Source of the DNA: JBCBGF01 sp039820585
GTDB taxonomy: Bacteria; Pseudomonadota; Alphaproteobacteria; Rhodobacterales; Rhodobacteraceae
NCBI GenBank assembly: GCA_039820585.1
Contig: JBCBPV010000005.1
Coordinates: 21,082-85,081 of the forward strand
Direction of reading: 5' to 3'
Length of the DNA stretch: 64,000 nucleotides
Translations under genes and position numbers: made by a program
Notes under the pieces: model-generated
What the model saw: the letters and a program-made list of their open reading frames with translations, nothing else
Told to the model about the DNA's origin: nothing
The model's database searches: none
Part shown: one piece after another, positions 1 through 7,661 of the stretch
How the letters are laid out: every line of letters starts with the position of its first letter
Numbering within the stretch: position 1 is the stretch's first letter

Positions 1-1
1 C

Positions 2-988
2 TACAACTTCCCCCCCTATTCGGTGGGTGAGGTTGGCCGCTTTGGTCCTCCGGGCCGTCGCGAGATCGGTCACGGCAAGCTGGCATGGCGGGCGTTGCAG
101 GCGGTTCTGCCGGCGGCGACGGATTTCCCCTATACCGTGCGCGTTGTGTCGGAGATCACCGAATCGAACGGTTCATCCTCGATGGCGTCGGTCTGCGGTG
201 GCTCTTTGTCGATGATGGATGCCGGCGTTCCGCTGAAGGCGCCGGTTGCCGGTGTGGCCATGGGTCTGGTGTTGGAAGAAGACGGATCCTACGCGATTCT
301 GACCGACATTCTGGGGGATGAAGATCACCTGGGCGACATGGACTTTAAAGTCGCTGGCACCGAGAACGGCATCACGTCCTTGCAGATGGACATCAAGGTT
401 GCGGGCATCACACCCGAGATCATGGAGAAGGCGCTGGCGCAGGCCAAGGACGGCCGTCTGCACATCCTGGGTGAGATGAACAAGGCGCTGTCGGAAACCT
501 CTGACTTCAGCGTGCATGCCCCGCGCATTGAGACGATGAACGTGCCCACAGACAAGATCCGCGAAGTGATCGGGTCGGGCGGGAAGGTTATCCGCGAGAT
601 TGTGGAAATGTCGGGTGCCAAAGTCGATATCAACGACGATGGCGTGGTGAAGATCGCGTCGCCCAACGCCGACTCGATCCAGAAAGCCTATGACATGATC
701 CATTCGATCGTGGCCGAGCCGGAAGAGGGCAAGGTGTACAAGGGCAAGGTTGTCAAGATCGTGGACTTCGGGGCCTTCGTGAACTTCTTCGGCAAGCGCG
801 ACGGTCTGGTGCATGTGTCCCAGATCGAGAACCGCCGGTTGAACCATCCCTCGGATGTGCTGAAGGAAGGTCAGGAGGTTTGGGTCAAGCTTCTGGGCTT
901 CGATGATCGCGGCAAGGTGCGGTTGTCGATGAAGGTCGTTGACCAGGAGACTGGTGAAGAAGGTGTGAAGGAAGAAGCGGCAGAGTAA
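2..988 (+). CDS. pnp: Polyribonucleotide nucleotidyltransferase (PNPase), C-terminal part
   Basis: PNPase degrades RNA 3' to 5' by phosphorolysis and is part of the RNA degradosome. The frame is open from the left edge, so the N-terminal half lies outside the window; the first visible residues (YNFPPYSVGE) belong to the second RNase PH domain. After it come a KH domain (IREVIGSGGKVIREI) and an S1 RNA-binding domain (GKVYKGKVVKIVDFGAFVNF to the end). The order PH2-KH-S1 and the strong motif match make the call secure. In many bacteria pnp follows rpsO directly; here rpsO is about 44 kb away on the other strand. A strong intrinsic terminator follows at once, so this is the end of a transcription unit. 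Confidence 0.97.
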   Translation, partial: YNFPPYSVGEVGRFGPPGRREIGHGKLAWRALQAVLPAATDFPYTVRVVSEITESNGSSSMASVCGGSLSMMDAGVPLKAPVAGVAMGLVLEEDGSYAILTDILGDEDHLGDMDFKVAGTENGITSLQMDIKVAGITPEIMEKALAQAKDGRLHILGEMNKALSETSDFSVHAPRIETMNVPTDKIREVIGSGGKVIREIVEMSGAKVDINDDGVVKIASPNADSIQKAYDMIHSIVAEPEEGKVYKGKVVKIVDFGAFVNFFGKRDGLVHVSQIENRRLNHPSDVLKEGQEVWVKLLGFDDRGKVRLSMKVVDQETGEEGVKEEAAE

Positions 989-1013
989 GCGCTTTCCAAT
1001 TCGCAAGAACCAG

Positions 1014-1043
1014 GCCCCGGCGGTTGCGCCGGGGCTTTTTTTT
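1014..1043 (+). terminator. Rho-independent terminator of pnp
   Basis: A perfect 9-bp stem (GCCCCGGCG pairing with CGCCGGGGC) with a GTTG loop is followed by eight T, 25 bases after the pnp stop codon. Confidence 0.93.
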
Positions 1044-1253
1044 GCTGTTTCCGGCTCTGGGCAGAAGCCCGCACATCTTTCATCTTGAGCATGTCGCCGG
1101 GCTTGCGTTACCACTGATGTAGGCCCTGCTCGGGCCTCCGCCCTCCGACCGGGAAGCATCTGCCATGTAGAGCGCAGCGCATATTCATCTGTCTCTATTG
1201 AGCGCATGCATAAGGAGGGATTGCAGACGCGGCTCGAAAGAGAAGGATCGCTT

Positions 1254-1967
1254 ATGCAACTCTCTGCCCCCATCTATAAGTTGAAGCAAAGCGCCAAGCA
1301 GCTTGCGCGGCAAACCGGTATCCCGCTGTCCAAAGCGCTGGATCAGCTTGCCATCGAACAGGGCTTCCAAAGTTGGAGCCATCTTGCGTCGTCAACATCG
1401 CGCTCGGACCCGGCGCAAGCGATTTTGGCGTGGCTGCGGCCAGGCGATCTTGCGTTGCTCGGGGCCAGACCCGGCCACGGCAAAACCGTCCTTGCACTTG
1501 AACTCGCTGGGCTTGCGTCAAACCACGGGTACAGAGGGTTCTTCTTCACCCTCGATTACCACGCGCGTGACATTGCAACCCAGTTGGCTGTTCACGGAGT
1601 TGACGCGGGGACGGGACCAGATCGCACCGTTTTCGATACGTCAGATAACATATCTGCCGACTACATCGTCGACCGGGTGAAGGGCCAGACACGGCCCGCG
1701 CTTATTGTGGTCGACTATCTCCAGCTGTTGGACCAAAAGCGCAGCAACCCAAGCCTTGACAACCAGATCAAGAAGCTTTGCCGCTATCTTGCCGCCAGCC
1801 GCGCGATCTGTGTTCTGATTTCGCAAATCGACCGGTCATTCGACCCAGATGCCAGGTCGATGCCGGACATCTCAGACCTTCGTCTGCCTAATCCGGTCGA
1901 TCTGTCGGCGTTTAGCAAGATGATTTTCTTACACGATGGCAAGATACAGATTGACCGAGCGGCCTAA
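1254..1967 (+). CDS. Solo DnaB-like RecA-fold ATPase with short N-terminal helical domain
   Basis: The 237-residue protein has a RecA/DnaB-type ATPase core: Walker A GARPGHGKT, Walker B as LIVVDYLQLL, and the LISQIDRS segment typical of DnaB motif 3. The DnaB N-terminal collar domain is absent. In its place are about 60 residues with the pattern IYKLKQSAKQLARQTGIPL and GFQSWSHLA, which resemble short N-terminal modules of plasmid-type proteins that I cannot name firmly. The ATG at 1254 is chosen over an in-frame ATG at 1206 because AGAAGGA lies just upstream of it and homology starts there. It stands alone between pnp and peroxiredoxin. Role unknown: a helicase-like or regulatory ATPase is plausible, but replicative helicase function is unlikely. 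Confidence 0.75.
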   Translation: MQLSAPIYKLKQSAKQLARQTGIPLSKALDQLAIEQGFQSWSHLASSTSRSDPAQAILAWLRPGDLALLGARPGHGKTVLALELAGLASNHGYRGFFFTLDYHARDIATQLAVHGVDAGTGPDRTVFDTSDNISADYIVDRVKGQTRPALIVVDYLQLLDQKRSNPSLDNQIKKLCRYLAASRAICVLISQIDRSFDPDARSMPDISDLRLPNPVDLSAFSKMIFLHDGKIQIDRAA

Positions 1968-2048
1968 GAAAGTGGCCAGCTGCCACGGTTCTCGTGGCCA
2001 AGTGGGGTGCGGCGGGGTGCCAAGACGCCCCGCCGGAAAAAGCGTGCC

Positions 2049-2702
2049 TTACTCCGGCGCCTTTGCCATCCGCAGATAGGGCAGCACAGTTTTGAACTCA
2101 CCGAACTTGGCCTTTGCGTCTTCATCCGAAACGCTGGTCTTGATGACGACATCCTGCCCCGGCTGCCAGTCGGCAGGTGTGGCCACGGGGTGGCCATCGG
2201 ACAGCATCACACCATCCAGCGCGCGCAGCACCTCGGCGAAGTTGCGGCCCACGAACATCGGGTAGGTCATCGACAGGCGCAGGCGCTTGTCGGGGCCAAT
2301 GATGTAGACCGAGCGGACGGTGGCGGTGTCGGCGGGGGTGCGGCCTTCGGGCAGGTAGGCCTCGGATGGTAGCATGTCGAAGGCTTTGGAGATCTCCAGC
2401 CCTTCGTCTGCGATGATCGGGAAGGTCACGGGCGCGCCGCCGACGGTTTCGATGTCGGCCTTCCATTTCTGGTGATCGGGCACGCCGTCGACCGACACGC
2501 CGATTACTTTCACGCTACGCTTGGCCCATTCGTCGGCCAGTTGGGCGACGGCTCCGAATTCGGTCGTGCAGACGGGGGTAAAGTCCTTGGGGTGCGAGAA
2601 CAGGATGGCGTAGCTGTCGCCGATCCAGTCGTGAAAGCTGATCGGGCCTTCGCTTGAGTCGGCGGTGAAATCGGGGACGGTGTCATTGATCCGCAAGGCC
2701 AT
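2049..2702 (-). CDS. 1-Cys peroxiredoxin (Prx6 family)
   Basis: Thiol peroxidase that reduces hydrogen peroxide and organic hydroperoxides. The peroxidatic cysteine is Cys45 in the motif DFTPVCTTE, and no second cysteine is present in the 217 residues, which fits the Prx6/1-Cys class whose resolving thiol comes from a partner. The length is normal. The ATG at 2702 is preceded by AGGAG; a longer frame reaching 2780 adds 26 residues unlike any peroxiredoxin. It is transcribed away from the aldehyde dehydrogenase, with about 170 bases between the two starts, and converges on the DnaB-like gene. Confidence 0.93.
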   Translation of the reverse strand: MALRINDTVPDFTADSSEGPISFHDWIGDSYAILFSHPKDFTPVCTTEFGAVAQLADEWAKRSVKVIGVSVDGVPDHQKWKADIETVGGAPVTFPIIADEGLEISKAFDMLPSEAYLPEGRTPADTATVRSVYIIGPDKRLRLSMTYPMFVGRNFAEVLRALDGVMLSDGHPVATPADWQPGQDVVIKTSVSDEDAKAKFGEFKTVLPYLRMAKAPE

Positions 2703-2870
2703 GGGGCGCTCCTGTCTTGGTTGGTCGGTTTGGGTGGCATATATACCCCCCGTGCGGGCTTTGCGACCGGGCTTTGCCAAGTGACGCGATTGGGCCAGAG
2801 GTTGCCGCCGCCACGGCTTGCGGCGCGGGTCAACCAGTGACAGTGTGGCCCGCGTTCAGGGAGATTTGCG

Positions 2871-4310
2871 ATGATTGAAAACCGCCAGTTCTACATCGAC
2901 GGCACTTGGGTTGATCCCGTCACGCCGCGCGATTGCACCGTCATTGACCCGTCCACGGAAGAAGCGTGTGCCGTGATCTCACTGGGCAGTGAGGCGGATA
3001 CCAACGCGGCCGTTGCCGCCGCGCGTCGGGCGTTCCCCGCTTGGGCGAACACGCCGGTTGAGACGCGGATCGGCTATGTCGAGAAGGTGCTTGAGATCCA
3101 CAAGCGCCGGATGGAAGACATGGAGCGGGTGATCAGCCTGGAGATGGGCGCGCCCCGGCATCTGTCGCGCACGGAACAGGCGACCTCTGGGACCGGCAAT
3201 ATCGCGGATGCGCTTGAGGCGGCGAAGCATATCCAGTGGGAGCGGCCCTTGGGCGATCATGCGCCTGGCGCGCATCTGTTGATGGAACCGATTGGCGTGG
3301 TGGGCATGATCACGCCCTGGAACTGGCCTCTGAGCCAGGTCACGCTGAAAGTGTTCCCGGCGATGATCGCGGGGTGCACGATGGTGTTGAAGCCGTCGGA
3401 GTTTGCGCCCTTGGACGCGGTGCTGATTGCCGAGATGATTGATGAGGCGGGCGTGCCGGCGGGCGTGTTCAACCTGGTGAATGGCGATGGCGCGGGCGTG
3501 GGCAGCCAGCTCAGCGCGCATCCCGACGTCGATATGATCAGCTTCACGGGTTCGACCCGGGCAGGCAAGGCGATCAGCCATGCCGCCGCCGATACGTTGA
3601 AGCGCGTATCGCTGGAGCTGGGCGGCAAAGGGGCCAACATCATCTTTGAGGATGCGGGCGAGCGGGCGGTGAAGACCGGCGTGCGGCGGTGTTTCAACAA
3701 CACGGGCCAGTCGTGCAACGCGCCGACCCGGATGCTGGTGGAGGACGGCTTTTATGATCGCGCGGTGGAGATTGCGCGTGAGACGGCGGAGAACACCAAT
3801 GTCGGCAGCGCGCACGAAGACGGGCGGCATATCGGGCCGCTGGTGTCGGACATCCAATTCGACAAGGTGCAGGCGCTGATCCAGACCGGGATCGACGAAG
3901 GGGCCACGCTGGTGGCCGGTGGCGTCGGGCGGCCTGAGGGGTTCAATCGGGGCTACTATGTGCGGCCCACGGTGTTTGCCGATGTGACGCCGGAGATGAC
4001 GATTGCCAAGGAAGAGATCTTTGGGCCGGTGCTGTCGATCATGCGGTTCGGGTCTGAGGAAGAGGCGTTGGCGATTGCCAATGACACGCCCTATGGGCTG
4101 ACCAACTATGTGCAGACGGCGGATGGTGCGCGGCGCAACCGGTTTGCGCGGGGGCTGCGGTCGGGGATGGTTGAGATGAACTATCGCTCGCGCGGGGCCG
4201 GGGCGCCGTTTGGGGGCGTGAAAGCCTCGGGCCGGGCGCGTGAAGGCGGCGTTTGGGGGATTGAGGAATACCTCGAGGTCAAATCTGTGTCGGATTGGGC
4301 GGCGGAGTAG
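2871..4310 (+). CDS. NAD(P)-dependent aldehyde dehydrogenase
   Basis: Oxidises an aldehyde to the carboxylate. All class landmarks are present in 479 residues: PWNWP with the oxyanion Asn151, the cofactor loop FTGSTRAGK, general base Glu249 in LELGGKG, catalytic Cys282 in NNTGQSCNAPTR, and EEIFGPVLS. The start is preceded by GGGAG. The substrate cannot be told from sequence. It lies divergent from the peroxiredoxin and about 100 bases upstream of the MhqO-like dioxygenase gene, so a role in detoxification of reactive carbonyls is possible but is inference. Confidence 0.93.
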   Translation: MIENRQFYIDGTWVDPVTPRDCTVIDPSTEEACAVISLGSEADTNAAVAAARRAFPAWANTPVETRIGYVEKVLEIHKRRMEDMERVISLEMGAPRHLSRTEQATSGTGNIADALEAAKHIQWERPLGDHAPGAHLLMEPIGVVGMITPWNWPLSQVTLKVFPAMIAGCTMVLKPSEFAPLDAVLIAEMIDEAGVPAGVFNLVNGDGAGVGSQLSAHPDVDMISFTGSTRAGKAISHAAADTLKRVSLELGGKGANIIFEDAGERAVKTGVRRCFNNTGQSCNAPTRMLVEDGFYDRAVEIARETAENTNVGSAHEDGRHIGPLVSDIQFDKVQALIQTGIDEGATLVAGGVGRPEGFNRGYYVRPTVFADVTPEMTIAKEEIFGPVLSIMRFGSEEEALAIANDTPYGLTNYVQTADGARRNRFARGLRSGMVEMNYRSRGAGAPFGGVKASGRAREGGVWGIEEYLEVKSVSDWAAE

Positions 4311-4377
4311 GCTCATGTTTGGAAATGCACAATAGCGGCGCGGATTTCGCCAATCGAATAATCCTGCGCACATGATA

Positions 4378-4404
4378 CCTCTGGATCAACGCAATTCAGA
4401 GGAG
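4378..4404 (+). promoter_or_regulatory. Inverted repeat overlapping the Shine-Dalgarno of the VOC dioxygenase gene
   Basis: CCTCTG (4378-4383) and CAGAGG (4397-4402) can pair around a 13-base loop. The right arm overlaps the ribosome-binding site GAGGAG (4399-4404) in front of the ATG at 4412. It could mask that site in the mRNA or be a repressor operator; a 6-bp stem is weak evidence. Confidence 0.3.
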
Positions 4405-4411
4405 CATTCCC

Positions 4412-5341
4412 ATGCTGAACCAGATCAAAGGCCTGCACCATGTGACCTCGCTGGCGAGTGGTGCCCGTGAAAACAACGACTTCTTTACGAAAACGCTCGG
4501 CCTGCGCCGGGTGAAGAAGACCGTCAACTTCGATGCGCCCGATGTCTATCACCTGTATTACGGGGATGAGCAGGGCACGCCGGGGTCGGTTATGACCTAT
4601 TTCCCGTTCCCCAATGCCGGGCAAGGTCGCCACGGGGCGGGGGAGGTGTCGACGACGTCTTTTGCTGTGCCTATGGGTACTCTGCCCGCGTGGCAGGAGC
4701 GGTTGGGCAATCTGGGTGTGACCGGGTTGAGCACCGATACGCGGTTTGGCGAGAACCGGCTGCTGTTTGATGGGCCTGACGGCGATGGGTTTGCCTTGGT
4801 GGAAGCTGATGATGACCGGGCGCCCTGGACTGGCGATGGTGTCGGCGCGGATACCGCAATCCGTGGTTTCCATGGGGCCGCGATGCGGTTGCACGATGCG
4901 GATGCGACGGCAGAGCTGATGCAGTTCATGGGCTATGAGGTCGTGGACCGCGCCGATGGGGTGACGCGATTGGCCGTGGCGGATGGCAACGGGGCGGATG
5001 TGATCGACCTTGAGGCTATTCCGTCGGCGAACCTGGCGCAGCAAGGGGCCGGGTCGGTGCATCACATCGCCTTTGCGGTGGAAAACCGCGCGCGGCAGTT
5101 GGAGGTGCGGGAAGCGCTTTTGGACACTGGCTATCAGGTCACGCCGGTGATCGACCGCGATTACTTCTGGGCGATCTATTTCCGCACGCCGGGTGGGGTG
5201 CTGTTTGAGGTGGCCACGAATGAGCCGGGCTTTGACCGCGACGAGGATACCGCGCATCTGGGCGAGGCGTTGAAGCTGCCCGCGCAGCACGCGCATCTGC
5301 GCGACCGGCTGGAACGGGTGCTGGAACCGATCGAGGGCTGA
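4412..5341 (+). CDS. Ring-cleaving dioxygenase of the VOC/glyoxalase superfamily (MhqO-like)
   Basis: A 309-residue protein with two tandem vicinal-oxygen-chelate domains. The N-terminal half begins IKGLHHVTSLA, and the second half has SVHHIAFAVE and GVLFEVATNEPGF; these His and Glu residues are the usual metal ligands of the family. Bacillus MhqO, the best known relative, protects against quinones and related electrophiles. The gene has a strong GAGGAG ribosome site and is followed after 3 bases by an MhqD-like hydrolase, the same pairing as in the Bacillus mhqNOD operon. Ring cleavage has not been shown for most members, so the substrate is open. Confidence 0.85.
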   Translation: MLNQIKGLHHVTSLASGARENNDFFTKTLGLRRVKKTVNFDAPDVYHLYYGDEQGTPGSVMTYFPFPNAGQGRHGAGEVSTTSFAVPMGTLPAWQERLGNLGVTGLSTDTRFGENRLLFDGPDGDGFALVEADDDRAPWTGDGVGADTAIRGFHGAAMRLHDADATAELMQFMGYEVVDRADGVTRLAVADGNGADVIDLEAIPSANLAQQGAGSVHHIAFAVENRARQLEVREALLDTGYQVTPVIDRDYFWAIYFRTPGGVLFEVATNEPGFDRDEDTAHLGEALKLPAQHAHLRDRLERVLEPIEG

Positions 5342-5344
5342 GCC

Positions 5345-5950
5345 ATGAGCTATATCGCGAAACGCAGCGAGGGGGCGGCGGGCCGGCCCCTTTTCCTGAC
5401 CTTTCACGGAACGGGCGGGGCTGAGGATCAGTTCCACGGTCTTGCCCAGCGGCTGATCCCGGGTGCGCATGTGGTGTCGCCGCGCGGGGACGTGTCCGAG
5501 ATGGGCGCAAACCGATATTTCCGGAGGTCGGGTGAGGGAGTCTATGACATGGACGATCTGACCCGGGCGACCGAGAAGATGGGCGCGTTCATTGCGGATG
5601 AGAAAGCACATGTTGGGGCGGATCGGGTGATTGGGTTGGGCTACTCCAACGGGGCGAATATCCTTGCCTCTGTTGGTTTGGCGCAGCCGGATCTGGTGGA
5701 TGACTATGTGCTGATGCACCCGCTGATCCCGTGGACGCCAGAGCCGCAGCCGGGGTTGGCCGGTCGGCGGATGCTGATAACCGCCGGTCGGCGCGATCCG
5801 ATTTGTCCGGCGCCAATGACGGAAGCGTTGGTGAGCTATCTCTCAGGCCAACGCGCGGACGTCTCGGTTGCCTGGCACGCGGGCGGGCATGAGATCGGCA
5901 TGGAGGAAGGCACCGCGATCAAGCAGTTCCTTGCGACGGTGCCAGCCTGA
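5345..5950 (+). CDS. Alpha/beta hydrolase, phospholipase/carboxylesterase family (MhqD-like)
   Basis: A 201-residue alpha/beta hydrolase with LTFHGTGG (oxyanion loop), nucleophile Ser101 in GLGYSNGAN, acid Asp151 in AGRRDPICP and His182 in AGGHEIG. No signal peptide is present, so it should be cytoplasmic. It starts 3 bases after the dioxygenase stop codon and is almost certainly co-transcribed with it. By analogy with MhqO/MhqD this pair may detoxify quinones or hydrolyse the ring-cleavage product; that is inference from context. Its stop codon directly abuts that of the convergent pseudouridine synthase gene. Confidence 0.85.
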   Translation: MSYIAKRSEGAAGRPLFLTFHGTGGAEDQFHGLAQRLIPGAHVVSPRGDVSEMGANRYFRRSGEGVYDMDDLTRATEKMGAFIADEKAHVGADRVIGLGYSNGANILASVGLAQPDLVDDYVLMHPLIPWTPEPQPGLAGRRMLITAGRRDPICPAPMTEALVSYLSGQRADVSVAWHAGGHEIGMEEGTAIKQFLATVPA

Positions 5951-6601
5951 TCAGAACGGGGGCCTGGCGGAAAACGTCAGGCCCTTGCCGCCATCGGGGT
6001 GGCGGAACCGCAGGCTTTCGGCGTGCAGCATAAGGCGCGGGAAATCGCGGGCGGGGCCGGTGGCATAGAACGGATCGCCGAGGATCGGGTGGCCAAGCGC
6101 TAGCATATGGACGCGGAGTTGGTGGGAGCGACCTGTTTTCGGGAATAGCCGCAGGCGCGCCGTGCCATCCTCAGGCCGTTTCAGAACGCGCCAGTCGGTG
6201 ATCGCCTCGCGACCATTTTCATGGTCGACATGCTGACGCGGGCGGTTGGGCCAGTCGACAGCGAGCGGCAGATCGACGGTGCCGGTATCCTGCGCCGGAT
6301 GGCCCCAGACGCGGGCGACGTAGGTTTTGCGGGTCTGGCGCTTCTCGAACTGCAATCCCAGGTGACGCTGGGCGTGGGGGGTCATGGCAAAGATCATCAC
6401 GCCCGAGGTGTCGCGGTCGAGGCGGTGGATCAGCAGCGCTTCAGGGAAGGCGGCCTGGATGCGCGTGAGAAGGCAATCGGCGAGGTGGTCACCCTTGCCG
6501 GGGACGGACAAGAGGCCTGCGGGTTTGTTCGCGATCAGCACCTCGTGGTCGACATGGAGGATGTCGAGCGGGTCGTTGGGTGGCGCGTACGTATCGCTCA
6601 C
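5951..6601 (-). CDS. RNA pseudouridine synthase, RluA family
   Basis: Isomerises uridine to pseudouridine in rRNA or tRNA. The catalytic Asp lies in HRLDRDTSGVMIFA, and GRSHQLRVHM is the second conserved family motif. The 216-residue length fits the short, S4-lacking RluA type. I place the start at a GTG at 6601, inside the GTGA that also carries the stop codon of the LysE gene, because homology begins right after it; a frame open to 6790 adds 63 low-complexity residues antisense in character. It is the last gene of the run thiolase - fRMsr - LysE - this gene, all with overlapping ends. Confidence 0.9.
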   Translation of the reverse strand: MSDTYAPPNDPLDILHVDHEVLIANKPAGLLSVPGKGDHLADCLLTRIQAAFPEALLIHRLDRDTSGVMIFAMTPHAQRHLGLQFEKRQTRKTYVARVWGHPAQDTGTVDLPLAVDWPNRPRQHVDHENGREAITDWRVLKRPEDGTARLRLFPKTGRSHQLRVHMLALGHPILGDPFYATGPARDFPRLMLHAESLRFRHPDGGKGLTFSARPPF

Positions 6602-7221
6602 GCCCCGCGTCCGGTTGCGGAGTAGGTGCCCAGAAGCACCCCGTAGATCACGAAGCAAACCGCCATCGCCCGTCGGAACCAGACGTTCAGCACGGCGCCG
6701 AGTGCGACCCGGCCAAGGCCCGCCCCGATCGCGGTATAGGTGGTGTAGCTGAGGGCAGTGATGGTGAGGGCCGTGGGCATGATTGCCCACATCTGTGTCC
6801 AGATCGGGATGTCGGGTTGGACGAATTGCGAGAAGGCGGCGAGGTAGCCTGCGACGGATTTGGCGTTGATCGTGGCGATCAGGAAGGCGCGGCCATAGAT
6901 CGAGCGTGCGGTGGTGGGCCGGGCCGAGACGGGGCGGGTGGCGGTGCGCCAGCCGCGGATGCCAAGCCAGATGAGAAAGCCTGCGCCGATGAGTTGCAGC
7001 CAGCCGAACAGCGTGGGTGAGGCGGCGATGAGCGCGGTGATGCCGGCAGCGGACAGGATCAGGAACAACGTGGCCTGAGTCAGGATAGCCGCGACACCCC
7101 AGAGGGAGCGTTTAAAGCCGAAGGACATGCCGTTGCCGATGCAATTGACGGCATTGGGGCCAGGCGTTGTGACGAAGACCGCCCAGAACAGGGCGAAGAT
7201 CAGCCAGCCTTCGAAGCTCAT
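6598..7221 (-). CDS. LysE/RhtB family amino-acid exporter
   Basis: A 207-residue inner-membrane protein with about six hydrophobic segments. The N-terminus LIFALFWAVFVTTPGPNAVNC carries the family signature TPGPN. Members export amino acids such as lysine, threonine, homoserine or leucine, but the substrate cannot be read from sequence. The ATG at 7221 overlaps the stop of the fRMsr gene by 4 bases (ATGA), and its own stop overlaps the GTG of the RluA-type gene, so translation is probably coupled. The neighbouring methionine-sulfoxide reductase hints at a link to sulfur amino acids, but this is speculative. Confidence 0.87.
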   Translation of the reverse strand: MSFEGWLIFALFWAVFVTTPGPNAVNCIGNGMSFGFKRSLWGVAAILTQATLFLILSAAGITALIAASPTLFGWLQLIGAGFLIWLGIRGWRTATRPVSARPTTARSIYGRAFLIATINAKSVAGYLAAFSQFVQPDIPIWTQMWAIMPTALTITALSYTTYTAIGAGLGRVALGAVLNVWFRRAMAVCFVIYGVLLGTYSATGRGA

Positions 7222-7661
7222 GCGAAGACACGGTGCAAGATGATGGTCAACTCGGCCTCGTCCTCAGCCGTGAAGGCGGCGGGTTGGTCGCTGTCGATGT
7301 CGAAGACGGCGATGAGTGTGCCGTCGCCGTTCCAGACCGGCAGGACCAGTTCGGATTGGGTGCTGGAGGCGCAGGCGATGTGGCCGGGGAAAGCGTCGAC
7401 ATCGTCGACGCGCTGGGGCTGTTCGGTGCGGGCCGCGGCGCCGCAGACGCCGTGGGTGAACGGGATCGTCAGGCAACCGTGGCCGCCCTGGTACGGGCCG
7501 ATCTTGAGGAGGTCCGGGGCGGTGACGCGGTAGAAGCCGGTCCAGTCAAAGCGGTCGTCGCTGTGATGTACCTCGCAGGCGACGGTGGCCATGAGGGCGA
7601 TCTCGTCGGTTTCCCCTTCGGTCAGCGATGCGATGCGAGCGGCCAGTGCGGGGTAGTCCAT
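7218..7661 (-). CDS. msrC: Free methionine-(R)-sulfoxide reductase (GAF domain)
   Basis: Single-GAF-domain enzyme that reduces free methionine-(R)-sulfoxide using thioredoxin. The 147-residue protein has three cysteines at 63, 73 and 97 (HGCLTIPF, HGVCGAA, HIACASS). The spacings of 10 and 24 are the same as between Cys84, Cys94 and Cys118 of the E. coli enzyme, which strongly supports activity. The start codon overlaps the thiolase stop (TGATG) and its stop overlaps the LysE start (ATGA). It may be used against oxidative damage together with the peroxiredoxin and RpoE functions elsewhere in the window. Confidence 0.92.
   Translation of the reverse strand: MDYPALAARIASLTEGETDEIALMATVACEVHHSDDRFDWTGFYRVTAPDLLKIGPYQGGHGCLTIPFTHGVCGAAARTEQPQRVDDVDAFPGHIACASSTQSELVLPVWNGDGTLIAVFDIDSDQPAAFTAEDEAELTIILHRVFA

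Noticed and set aside
1254..1967. The DnaB-like ATPase and the HNH protein at 34.7 kb as parts of an undescribed defence system
   Set aside because: They are 33 kb apart, each alone among core genes, with no partner toxins, nucleases or sensors.
2011..2034. GGCGGGG/CCCCGCC inverted repeat between the DnaB-like gene and the peroxiredoxin gene as a terminator
   Set aside because: The stem has a 10-base loop and no T-run follows on either strand; only an A-run follows on the plus strand.
2979..4373. Long open frame antisense to the aldehyde dehydrogenase gene
   Set aside because: It mirrors third-position GC of the real gene, has an Arg/His-rich composition and no recognisable domain. Similar long antisense frames cover 4313-5719 and 10060-11103.
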